DNA from: Myxococcota bacterium
GTDB taxonomy: Bacteria; Myxococcota_A; UBA9160; UBA6930
DNA length: 64,000 nucleotides
Assembly: GCA_028277885.1 (NCBI GenBank)
Contig: JANQFK010000027.1
Coordinates: 1-64,000 of the forward strand
Direction of reading: 5' to 3'
The translations under genes and the position numbers were made by a program. The notes beneath the pieces are model-generated. The model ran no database searches and was not told the DNA's origin. It worked only from the letters and a program-made list of their open reading frames with translations. Below are positions 1-8,283 of the stretch, in pieces (position 1 is the stretch's first letter; each line of letters starts with the position of its first letter).

Positions 1-3000
1 CAGCTTCAGGTTCTCGTCCCGCGGGATCCCCCACGCCTCGCGGATCGCCGCGAAGGTCTCGGCCTGCTTCACCGTGTCGATCCCGAGGTCCGCCTCGAGA
101 TCCAGGTCGAGGTCCAGCATGTCCGGCGGGTAGCCCGTCTTCTCGGCCACGATCGCCAGCACCCGCTCGCGGATCTCGGCGTCCTCGTCGAGGGCGGCGG
201 GCGCCGGGGCCTCGGTGGCCGCCGCGGGGGTGGGCGGCGCGACCGCCGGGGCCGCCACCGCCTGGGGCCCGGGTCGTGCGCTGCCGGCCGCGGGCGCCGT
301 CCGCGCGAGCCCGCGGTCGCGCACGCGCAGGGTGCGCTTCACCTCCTCGAGCTCGGGCCGGGCGTCGCCGCTCGCCGCGGCGAGCCAGGTCTCGAAGCGG
401 CCGGCGTCGGTCACCCGCGACGCGTAGCCCAGGGCATCGGGGGCCGGGCGCTCGCCGTCGCGGCTCGGCACCCAGCGCAGCAGGGAGAGGCTGATCTGGG
501 AGCCGAAGCCCGCTCCCAGGCGCAGCGCGTAGCGGATCGGGTAGACGCCGCCCTTCGAGAGGTTCAGCGGCCCGAGGTCGGGATCGGGCTCGCGGTAGTT
601 CGCCACGGGCGGCACCACGCCGGTCTCGAGGGCCTTGATGGCCACGGCGTCCTCGACGCCGGCACCCATGGGGTGCCCCGTCAGCCCCTTGGTGTTCGCC
701 ACCACGATCTGCTCCGCGGCGGCGCCGAACACCCGGCGCAGCGCGTTCACCTCCGCCGAGGCGCTGCCGCCCCGGGCGGGCGTGTAGGTCTCGTGGGAGA
801 CGAACAGCAGCTCCCGGGCGAGCCGCTCGCGGTCGAGGCCGAAGCGCTCCTGGGCCGAGGCCACCAGGCGCTCCATCATCTCCGCGATGTGGCTCTCGTC
901 GAGGCGCGTGCCGTGGAACGCGCTGTTGGCCGTGACCGTGGCGAGGATCTCGCAGATCGGTCGCAGGCCGCGCTCCTCGGCGCACTCGGGGCTCTCCACC
1001 ACGGCCGCCACGGCCCCCATGCCGAGGATCATGCCGTGGCGGCGGCGGTCGAAGGGCACCGCGGCCTCCTCGACCACGTCGTCCGTGGCCGCGGCGCCGC
1101 TGGCCAGGAAGCCCGCGCCGAACCACTCCAGGGTGTGGTCCGTGGTGACGTCGTCGGCGCCGAGCACGATGACGCGCCGGCAGCGCCCGCTGCGGATCCA
1201 GTCCTCGGCGATCGCGAAGGCCTGGGTGGTGCTCGCGCAGGCCGCGTTCACCTGGGTGTTGGGGCCGCGGGCGCCGACGTACTCGGCGAACTGGGAGTGG
1301 CCCATGGAGAGCACGCGGAACAGGAAGCGGCGGTCGAAGCCGTAGGGCGACTCGGCGCGGGCCTGCTCGAGCTCGTGGATGCGCCGGTCGATCTCGCTGC
1401 GCAGCAGGTCGTCGCCGTTGCTGCAGCGCTCGCGCAGGCTGGCCAGGCCGGCGATCTGGTCGGCCCGGGCGCGGTCCTCGTGGTAGCGCGAGAGCTCGCT
1501 CGCGAAGGAGTCGATGCCCGGGAACGCCGAGGCGAACACCACGCCGGTCTCGTCGCGAAGGCTCTCGGGCAGCATCCAGCGGTCCGGGAGCTTGGTGCCC
1601 TTGGTGGTGTCGCGGTAGTGCAGCACCAGCGGGATGCCGGCGTCGCGCAGCGCGTCGATGCCCGCCGCGATGGCGAGCCGGGTCACCGGGTCGAGGGCGG
1701 GGAGCCGCTCCTCGGACACGCCGAACTCCTCACCCAGGTCGAAGGCGCCCGCGCGGCCGGCGAGCTTCACCACCTCGGAGGAGCTGTCGATGCCCTCGAA
1801 GTGGGGGCCGCCGCCGCCCTCCTTCACGAGGCGCGTGATGTGCTTGTCCACCATGGCCTGGCGGAAGCGCGTGGGGATCAGGTCGATCCCCTGCTCGCCG
1901 TCGAGGATGCGCTGCACGTTGTGGTCGTCGAAGACGCGGGGCGCGCCGGGGAGGCCGAGGGCGGCGCCGGTCACCACCGGCGGCGCGCCGCTCGGCGCCG
2001 CCTCGCCGCCGCGCAGCACGCGCGCGCCGCGCTCCAGGAACTCCGCGAACATGCGTCCCAGCTCGAGGTAGCGGTCCTCGGGCAGACCGCCCGACGGCGC
2101 GGCCGCCGGTCGACCCGCCCGGGGAGCCGCCGCGGGCGTGGCGGCCCGCGCGGGCTCGGGCGCCGGGGCCGGGCGTGAGCCGGGTCGGGAGGCCGGTCGC
2201 GTGCCCACGCCCACGCCCGCCGCCCACAGGCCGCAGAGCGCCTGCCCGACGGACGCGGCCTCGCCCACCTTCGGGTGGTTGGTGAAGAGCGCGACCACGC
2301 CCTCGCGGTCGCCGAGCACGTCGTCCACGAAGCCGTGGAGCGCCTTCTTGGGGCCGAGCTCGACGAACACCCGCGCGCCCTCGGCGTGGAGCGTCTCGAG
2401 GCCCTTCACGAACTGCACCGGCGACGCGACCTGGCGCATCAGCAGCTCGATCATCCGGGGCACGGCGTCGGGGTCCATCGGGTAGCGCTCGCCCGTCGCG
2501 TTGGCGACGAGGGGCAGGCTCGGCGGCTGCATGGCGAGCCCGCGCAGGGTGGCGCCCAGCGGCTCCGAGACCGGCCGCACGATCTCGGTGTGGAAGGCGT
2601 GGCTCACCGGCAGCGGCACCGCGTTCACGCCGTCGGCCTGGAAGCGCTCGACGGCGCGGTCCACCGCCTCGCTGGCGCCGCCGATCACGGCCTGGCTGCG
2701 GCTGTTCACGTTGGCGACGACCACGTAGCCGTCCACGGACTCGAGGGTCCGCTCGACCTGCTCGAGGGGAGCGAAGACGGCGGCGAGCTTGCCGTTGTCC
2801 TCCACCGAGAGGTGGGCCATCTCGTGGCCGCGCGCGCTCACGGCCTGGAGCGCCTCGGCGAAGGGCAGGGCGCCCGCCGCCACCAGCGCGCCGTACTCGC
2901 CCAGGCTGTGGCCCATCACGAGGTCGGGCTGGATCCCGTAGGCGGCGAGCAGCCGGGTGAGCGCGATGTCGACGCTCAGGACGGCGGGCTGGGTGATCTC

Positions 3001-4995
3001 GGTGTTGCGCAGCTCCTGCTCGGCCCGCTTCACCGCCTCGGCGTCCTCCGGGTCCGCGAACACGTAGTCGCTGAGGGGGCGCTCGAGCAGGCCCGCCATG
3101 GCGCGGTCGGCCTCGGCGAAGGTCTCGGCGACCACCGGCTCGCGATCGCGCAGCTCGCGCAGCATGTTGGGGTACTGGGAGCCCTGGCCCGTGTAGAGGA
3201 ATGCCACCTTGGCGGCCGGCCCGCGACCGCGGAAAACGCCCTGGGCGCGCAGCGCCTTCCACATCGCGGGCTGGTCCGCGTCGAGGGCCTTCAGGGCCCG
3301 CTCGCCGCGCGTCGCCAGCTCGGCGGCGTCGGCGAAGTCGATGGCGAGGCGCTCGGGAGCGCCGAGCGCCGCCTCGGCGGGCGGGGCCGGCGCCGGAGCG
3401 CGGCCCGCCCGGGCGTCGCGCACGACCTCCGCGAGCCGGCCGCGCAGCGCGGCCGCGTCGGGCTCGCCCAGCAGCAGGGCGCCGCGCGGGGGCGCCTTCA
3501 GCTCGCTCACCTCCACGGGCAGGCCCGCGATCTCGCCGGGCACGCTCACCTGGGTGCGCCGCTGGGTGAGGCGGCCGGGCACGTGCTCCTCGAGGACCGC
3601 GTGGTAGTTGGTGCCGCCGAACCCGAAGGCGCTCACCCCCGCGCGGCGCACGCCGCACTCGGGGGTGTCCCAGGGCTTGAGCTCGGTGTTCACCGCGAGG
3701 GGCGAGCGGGCGAAGTCGATGTTCGGGTTCGGCCGCTCGAAGTTGAGGCTGGGCGGCAGCTGCTTCTCGTGGAGGGCGAAGACGGTCTTCAGCAGGCCCG
3801 CCGCCCCCGCCGCCCCCTTGAGGTGGCCGATGTTCGACTTGACCGAGCCGAGGGCGATCGAGCCCGGCGCCAGGCCGAAGGAGCCGAACACCGAGTTCAG
3901 GGTCTCGACCTCGACGACGTCGCCCACCCGGGTCGAGGTTCCGTGGCCCTCCACCAGCCCCGCGGTGGCCGGCGAGACGCCCGCGCTGCGCCAGGCGCGC
4001 TCGAGGGCGAGACGCTGGCCGACGGGGTTCGGCGCCGTGATGCCCTTGCCCTTGCCGTCGCTCGAGCCCGCCACGCCGCGCACCACGGCGTAGATGCGGT
4101 CGCCGTCGCGCTCGGCGTCGGCGAGGCGCTTCAGCAGGAAGAAGGCCGCGCCCTCTCCCATCACGAAGCCGTCGGAGCCGTCCGCGTAGGGCCGGGTGCC
4201 CGTGGCGGAGAGCGCGCCGATCTTGCTGAACTTCACGAAGGGCGACGGCCCCATGTTGCGGTCCACGCCGCCCACCAGGGCGGCGTCGTACTCGCCCTCG
4301 AGGAGGCCCTCCACCGAGGCGTCGATGGCGGCGAGCGCCGACGCGCAGGCGGCGTCGCACACGAAGTTCGGCCCGTGGAAGTCGAACAGGTTGGCGATGC
4401 GGCCCGGCATGCAGTTGGCGAGCTCGCCGGGCATGGTGTCCTCGTTGATGCCCGGCAGCCGCTCGGCGAGGCGCTCGCGCAGCTCGGCCTCGATGCTGGC
4501 GCGCACCGCGTCGGGCAGGGCCGCGAAGGCCGGCGCCTCGGCGAGGGCCGCGGCGTACTCGGGGAAGAAGACGCGCAGCGAGGTGAGGTAGTGCTTGTCG
4601 CCCGCCATCGCGGTGCCCACCACCACGGCGGTGCGCTCGAAGTCGAGGGGCCGCTCGGGGTGCCCGTAGTCGAGGAGCGTCGAGCGCGCGCAGGCCACCG
4701 CCCACTTCTGGGCCTCGTCCATGGAGTCCGCGACCTTGGGCGGGATGGGGAGCCGCCACTTCATCGGGTCCCACTCCCAGTCGCGCACCCAGCCGCCGAT
4801 CTTGGAGTAGGTCTTCTCCGGCGCCTGGGGGTCGGGGTCCCAGTAGAGCGCCGGATCCCAGCGCTCGGGGCGCACGTCGGAGATGCTGTAGCGGCCGTCC
4901 TTCAGGTTCTGCCAGAAGGTCGCCGCGTCCGGGGCGTCCGGCAGGATGGCGCTCACGGCGACGACGGCGATGGCGCGTTCGGCGTTGGCTTCCAC
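1..4995 (-). CDS. Type I polyketide/PUFA-like synthase (KS-AT-KS-ACP), 3' end beyond window
   Basis: Multidomain iterative-type synthase for a polyunsaturated or secondary lipid. At least 1665 codons; the C-terminus lies left of position 1 and the frame is open to the edge. Starts at GTG 4993-4995, preceded by GAGGAG with 7-nt spacing. Domains: ketosynthase at residues ~5-455 with active Cys217 in DAACAS, His351 in EGHGTST and His391 in NIGHLKGAAG; acyltransferase ~595-895 with Ser697 in GHSLGEY; a Pro/Ala-rich linker; a second ketosynthase-like domain ~1005-1500 with Cys1253 in NAACAST, a His in SHETYT where EAHGT is usual, and TGHPMGAG; acyl carrier domain ~1600 onward with the GIDTVKQ phosphopantetheine motif. 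The tandem-KS order and the ACP motif resemble PfaA-like synthases of deltaproteobacteria. A reductase region probably follows outside the window. Starts 11 nt after the acyl-CoA dehydrogenase, so probably one operon. The product cannot be predicted. Confidence 0.85.
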   Translation of the reverse strand, partial: MEANAERAIAVVAVSAILPDAPDAATFWQNLKDGRYSISDVRPERWDPALYWDPDPQAPEKTYSKIGGWVRDWEWDPMKWRLPIPPKVADSMDEAQKWAVACARSTLLDYGHPERPLDFERTAVVVGTAMAGDKHYLTSLRVFFPEYAAALAEAPAFAALPDAVRASIEAELRERLAERLPGINEDTMPGELANCMPGRIANLFDFHGPNFVCDAACASALAAIDASVEGLLEGEYDAALVGGVDRNMGPSPFVKFSKIGALSATGTRPYADGSDGFVMGEGAAFFLLKRLADAERDGDRIYAVVRGVAGSSDGKGKGITAPNPVGQRLALERAWRSAGVSPATAGLVEGHGTSTRVGDVVEVETLNSVFGSFGLAPGSIALGSVKSNIGHLKGAAGAAGLLKTVFALHEKQLPPSLNFERPNPNIDFARSPLAVNTELKPWDTPECGVRRAGVSAFGFGGTNYHAVLEEHVPGRLTQRRTQVSVPGEIAGLPVEVSELKAPPRGALLLGEPDAAALRGRLAEVVRDARAGRAPAPAPPAEAALGAPERLAIDFADAAELATRGERALKALDADQPAMWKALRAQGVFRGRGPAAKVAFLYTGQGSQYPNMLRELRDREPVVAETFAEADRAMAGLLERPLSDYVFADPEDAEAVKRAEQELRNTEITQPAVLSVDIALTRLLAAYGIQPDLVMGHSLGEYGALVAAGALPFAEALQAVSARGHEMAHLSVEDNGKLAAVFAPLEQVERTLESVDGYVVVANVNSRSQAVIGGASEAVDRAVERFQADGVNAVPLPVSHAFHTEIVRPVSEPLGATLRGLAMQPPSLPLVANATGERYPMDPDAVPRMIELLMRQVASPVQFVKGLETLHAEGARVFVELGPKKALHGFVDDVLGDREGVVALFTNHPKVGEAASVGQALCGLWAAGVGVGTRPASRPGSRPAPAPEPARAATPAAAPRAGRPAAAPSGGLPEDRYLELGRMFAEFLERGARVLRGGEAAPSGAPPVVTGAALGLPGAPRVFDDHNVQRILDGEQGIDLIPTRFRQAMVDKHITRLVKEGGGGPHFEGIDSSSEVVKLAGRAGAFDLGEEFGVSEERLPALDPVTRLAIAAGIDALRDAGIPLVLHYRDTTKGTKLPDRWMLPESLRDETGVVFASAFPGIDSFASELSRYHEDRARADQIAGLASLRERCSNGDDLLRSEIDRRIHELEQARAESPYGFDRRFLFRVLSMGHSQFAEYVGARGPNTQVNAACASTTQAFAIAEDWIRSGRCRRVIVLGADDVTTDHTLEWFGAGFLASGAAATDDVVEEAAVPFDRRRHGMILGMGAVAAVVESPECAEERGLRPICEILATVTANSAFHGTRLDESHIAEMMERLVASAQERFGLDRERLARELLFVSHETYTPARGGSASAEVNALRRVFGAAAEQIVVANTKGLTGHPMGAGVEDAVAIKALETGVVPPVANYREPDPDLGPLNLSKGGVYPIRYALRLGAGFGSQISLSLLRWVPSRDGERPAPDALGYASRVTDAGRFETWLAAASGDARPELEEVKRTLRVRDRGLARTAPAAGSARPGPQAVAAPAVAPPTPAAATEAPAPAALDEDAEIRERVLAIVAEKTGYPPDMLDLDLDLEADLGIDTVKQAETFAAIREAWGIPRDENLKL

Positions 4996-5006
4996 GGGGG
5001 TTCTCC

Positions 5007-6668
5007 TCAGCGGCCGTAGAGGGCGTCCGCGACCTGGTCCATGTCGGCGAGGGCGCCCGCCTGGGCGCGGTGGATGGCGGGCAGGCCGAGGCTGCGCTCG
5101 AAGGCGCCGATCTCCGGGCCGGCGACGCCGTCGGCGCCGGCGACCCAGCGCAGCCCCGTCTCCGCCACGGCGAGGGCGGCCTCGCGGGCCTGGATGCGGG
5201 CGAGGGCGGCCAGGGCGTCGGGCCCGAAGCGCCGGTCCGCCTTCTCGGGCAGCTGGCCGGCGGCGGCCGCGGCGGCACGGCGCGCCAGGCTCGCCGCGCA
5301 CTCCGCAAAGGCGATGCGCTCTCCCAGGCGCATCAGCACGTGCTGGTTGCGGGTGAGCCGCGCGCGGCGCGCGTGCTCCAGCACCTCGGCCAGCGCGTGC
5401 AGCGCCAGGGCGGCCACGTCGGCGCCGCAGCGCGGGTCGCGGCCCGCGAGGGCCTCGAGCTCGCCGGCCCGCTCGTGGTAGTGCTGGCCGCGCGTCTTCA
5501 GGTGCTGCTGCCAGCGGTCGCGGCTCACCGTGATCTCCATGATCTCCGAGGTGCCCTCGTAGATCGTGGTGATGCGCACGTCCCGCTTGATCTTCTCGAT
5601 CATGTACTCGCGCGTGTAGCCGTAGCCGCCCAGGGCCTGGATGGCGGCGTCGGCGGCGGCGTTGCCCACCTCGCTGGCGACGTACTTCGCGATCGCGCCC
5701 TCGGTGATGAAGGCGCCCTCGGGCTGCTCGAGGGCGTCGAGGGCGGCGGCGGTCTCCTCCACGTAGGCCCGCGCCGCCTCGAGGCGCGCCGCGTGGGGGA
5801 CGATCAGCTTGTGGGTGTAGCCCTGCTTCTCCGCGAGGGTGGAGCCCGCCTGGACGCGGTCCTTCGAGTACGCGATGGCGCGGTCGAGGGCGGCCCAGCC
5901 GCCGCCGAGCCCGAAGGCCGCGACCATCAGCCGGGTGAAGCCGAAGACCGCCACCGCCTGGGGCAGCCCCTGGCCCTCCACGCCGCCCACCACGTGCTCG
6001 GCGTCGGCGAAGACGTCGTCGAGGGTGAGGGCCGCGGTGTTGCTGAGCCGGATGCCGTGCTTGTCCTCGGGGCGCTCGTGGCCGAAGCCCTCGGCCTCGC
6101 GCTCGACGATGAACCAGGTGGGCCCGCCGGGCGCGTTGGCCAGCACCGTCGCCACCTCGGCCACGCCGCCGTTGCTGATCCACTGCTTGCGGCCGTTGAT
6201 GCGGTAGCCGGCGCGCCCGTCCTGCTCGCAGGGCGTCGCGGTGGTGCGCAGGGCCGCCAGGTCGCTGCCCGCCTCGGGCTCCGTCGCGCCGTAGGCCATG
6301 AGCAGGCCCTCCTCGGCGATGCGACCGAGCCAGAGCTGCTTCTGCTCCGGCGTGCCCCCGACACGGATCGGGTCGCTGCCCAGGAAGGTGGCGAGCAGCC
6401 CCGTCGCCACGCCGATGTCGATGCGCGCCAGCTCCTCGCAGACCCGGTAGACGTCGAAAGCGCCGCCCCCCATGCCCCCGTACTCCTCGGGGACGAACAG
6501 CAGCTGGATGCCGAGCTCGGGGCCGCACATCTCCCGGACGATCTCGAGGGGCATCTCGTCCCGGGCGTCGAAGTCGAGGAGCACCTCGTCGGGCAGGCGC
6601 TGCTTGGCGAAGTCGCGCACCGATTCGAGTGCGATGTCGAGGCTCTCGCGGTCCAGGCTGGAGGGCAT
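5007..6668 (-). CDS. Acyl-CoA dehydrogenase (VLCAD/ACAD9-like length)
   Basis: FAD-dependent alpha,beta-dehydrogenation of an acyl-CoA or acyl-ACP. 553 residues, longer than the ~380-residue short/medium-chain enzymes and close to very-long-chain types with an extra C-terminal helical domain. Visible signatures: the FAD/substrate segment [11 protein letters not shown], the WISNGG motif, [12 protein letters not shown], and IYEGTSEI, whose Glu is the usual catalytic base in this subfamily. Its stop lies 11 nt before the synthase start and contributes to that gene's Shine-Dalgarno. Co-transcription suggests it desaturates or supplies acyl chains for the polyketide product, but a fatty-acid beta-oxidation role is equally possible. 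A palindrome-rich region upstream may hold its operator. Confidence 0.9.
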   Translation of the reverse strand: MPSSLDRESLDIALESVRDFAKQRLPDEVLLDFDARDEMPLEIVREMCGPELGIQLLFVPEEYGGMGGGAFDVYRVCEELARIDIGVATGLLATFLGSDPIRVGGTPEQKQLWLGRIAEEGLLMAYGATEPEAGSDLAALRTTATPCEQDGRAGYRINGRKQWISNGGVAEVATVLANAPGGPTWFIVEREAEGFGHERPEDKHGIRLSNTAALTLDDVFADAEHVVGGVEGQGLPQAVAVFGFTRLMVAAFGLGGGWAALDRAIAYSKDRVQAGSTLAEKQGYTHKLIVPHAARLEAARAYVEETAAALDALEQPEGAFITEGAIAKYVASEVGNAAADAAIQALGGYGYTREYMIEKIKRDVRITTIYEGTSEIMEITVSRDRWQQHLKTRGQHYHERAGELEALAGRDPRCGADVAALALHALAEVLEHARRARLTRNQHVLMRLGERIAFAECAASLARRAAAAAAGQLPEKADRRFGPDALAALARIQAREAALAVAETGLRWVAGADGVAGPEIGAFERSLGLPAIHRAQAGALADMDQVADALYGR

Positions 6669-6769
6669 GGGGCGTTCCTACCCAGTATGTGGCGGTTTTT
6701 CCGGGCTCGGGGCGCTTCGCCTCATTCGAGAGAACATCCGAGCGGGCGCGCCCGGCGCGACTATCCTAC

Positions 6770-6820
6770 ATCATACGAAACGTACTTCGTGTGTGGAGTT
6801 TCGTTCCACGCCGAACGAAA
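6770..6820. promoter_or_regulatory. Palindrome-rich divergent promoter region
   Basis: Between the acyl-CoA dehydrogenase (minus) and treT (plus). An 8-bp perfect inverted repeat, TTTCGTTC at 6799-6806 and GAACGAAA at 6813-6820, is separated by 6 nt. A second, 5-bp repeat, ACGAA (6775-6779) and TTCGT (6786-6790), lies just beside it, so the ACGAAA/TTTCGT element occurs repeatedly within 46 bp. On the minus strand TATGAT (complement of 6770-6775) could be a -10 box for the dehydrogenase, placing the repeats between and upstream of the promoter elements as expected for a TetR-like operator. The regulator is not identified. The treT Shine-Dalgarno (GGAGGA, 6823-6828) follows directly. Confidence 0.45.
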
Positions 6821-6834
6821 TCGGAGGATAGACG

Positions 6835-8280
6835 ATGAGCGGCCCCGAGGAAGTTCGGGTCGGCGTGCAGCCGCTGGATCGTTTCCAGGAGATCCTCGGC
6901 CGCAGCGAGATGCGCCGGGCGCTGGGCATCGCGAACGAGGTGCGCAGGCGGCTCTCGCGCCGCGTGCTCTGGAACGTGAACTCCACCGCGGTGGGGGGCG
7001 GCGTCGCGGAGATGCTGCGCTCCCTGCTCGGCTACACGCGCAGCGTCGGCATCGACTCGCGCTGGGTCGTGGTCGAGGGCAACCCCGAGTTCTTCCAGAT
7101 CACCAAGCGCCTCCACCATGCGCTGCACGGGTCCCCGGGCGACGGCACGCCCCTCGACGAGGCCGCCCACGCGGTCTACGCCGAGACCCTGCGCAGCAAC
7201 GCGCTGGCCCTGGGCAGCACCGTGCGGGCGCGGGACATCGTGCTCCTCCACGATCCCCAGACCGCGGGGCTGGCGGCGTCGCTGATGCGGGCGGGCGCCA
7301 CGGTGATCTGGCGCTGCCACATCGGGCACGACCGAACCAACGGGGAGGTCGAGGAGGGCTGGCGTTTCCTCGAGCGCTACCTCGCCGACGTGCCCGCCTT
7401 CGTGTTCTCCCGGGACGCCTACGTGCCGGAGTTCTGCGACCACGGCCGCACCACCATCATCCAGCCGAGCATCGACGCCTTCTCGGCCAAGAACCAGGAT
7501 CTCACCGAGCAGAGCGTCCGCATCATCCTCAGCCACACCGGCCTGGTGGGCGGCTCCCACGGCTACTTCGCCGACCACACCTTCCTGCGCGAGGACGGCA
7601 GCCCCTCGCGGGTGGAGCGGCGCGCCGAGATCGTGCGCCTCGGCTCGCCGCCGGACTGGGACACGCCGCTGGTGGTGCAGGTGTCGCGCTGGGATCCGCT
7701 GAAGGATCCCGTCGGCGTGCTGCGCGGCTTCGCGTCGCTGATCGACGGCCCGGTCCACGGCGGCGCCGAGCTGGTGCTCGCCGGCCCCGACGTGCGCGGC
7801 GTGGCCGACGATCCCGAGGGCGCCCAGAGCCTGGAGGCCGTGGTGGAGGCGTGGCGCGGGCTCCCCGACGCGATCCGCAACCGCGTCCACATCGCCTCGC
7901 TCCCCACGGACGACGTCGAGGAGAACGCCGCCATCGTGAACGCGCTGCAGCGCCACGCCGCCGTGGTGGTGCAGAAGAGCCTGCACGAGGGCTTCGGCCT
8001 CACCGTGACCGAGGCGATGTGGAAGTCGCGGCCGGTGGTGGCGAGCGCGGTGGGCGGCATCCAGGACCAGATCGAGGACGGGGTGAGCGGCCTGCTGCTC
8101 AAGGACCCCCAGGACCTCGAGGAGTTCGCCGAAGCGCTGCGCAGCCTGCTGCTCGACGCCGAGCGCGCCCGGCGCATCGGCGACGCGGCCCGGGAGCGGG
8201 TGCGGGAGCGCTTCCTCGGCGTCGGGCACCTGCTCCGCTACGCCGACCTGATCGCGCGCCTCGAAGACGCCCAGGGCTGA
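6835..8280 (+). CDS. treT: Trehalose synthase, glycosyltransferring type (GT4)
   Basis: Probably makes trehalose from an NDP-glucose and glucose in a reversible reaction. 481 residues. The N-terminal acceptor domain carries VLWNVNSTAVGGGVAEML and the WRCHIG segment, both hallmarks of TreT proteins; the C-terminal GT-B nucleotide-sugar domain has VSRWDPLKDP and the retaining E-x7-E motif EGFGLTVTE. The ATG is preceded by GGAGGA at good spacing. It ends 3 nt from the convergent phosphorylase gene. Placement in a glycogen gene cluster suggests it links trehalose and storage-glucan metabolism. A GT4 enzyme of another specificity cannot be excluded, but the N-terminal motif is distinctive. Confidence 0.85.
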   Translation: MSGPEEVRVGVQPLDRFQEILGRSEMRRALGIANEVRRRLSRRVLWNVNSTAVGGGVAEMLRSLLGYTRSVGIDSRWVVVEGNPEFFQITKRLHHALHGSPGDGTPLDEAAHAVYAETLRSNALALGSTVRARDIVLLHDPQTAGLAASLMRAGATVIWRCHIGHDRTNGEVEEGWRFLERYLADVPAFVFSRDAYVPEFCDHGRTTIIQPSIDAFSAKNQDLTEQSVRIILSHTGLVGGSHGYFADHTFLREDGSPSRVERRAEIVRLGSPPDWDTPLVVQVSRWDPLKDPVGVLRGFASLIDGPVHGGAELVLAGPDVRGVADDPEGAQSLEAVVEAWRGLPDAIRNRVHIASLPTDDVEENAAIVNALQRHAAVVVQKSLHEGFGLTVTEAMWKSRPVVASAVGGIQDQIEDGVSGLLLKDPQDLEEFAEALRSLLLDAERARRIGDAARERVRERFLGVGHLLRYADLIARLEDAQG

Positions 8281-8283
8281 AGG

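Noticed and set aside
1730-5308. Arg/Ala-rich 1192-codon frame on the minus strand
   Set aside because: It overlaps the polyketide synthase in another frame of the same strand; the synthase frame carries all domain motifs.
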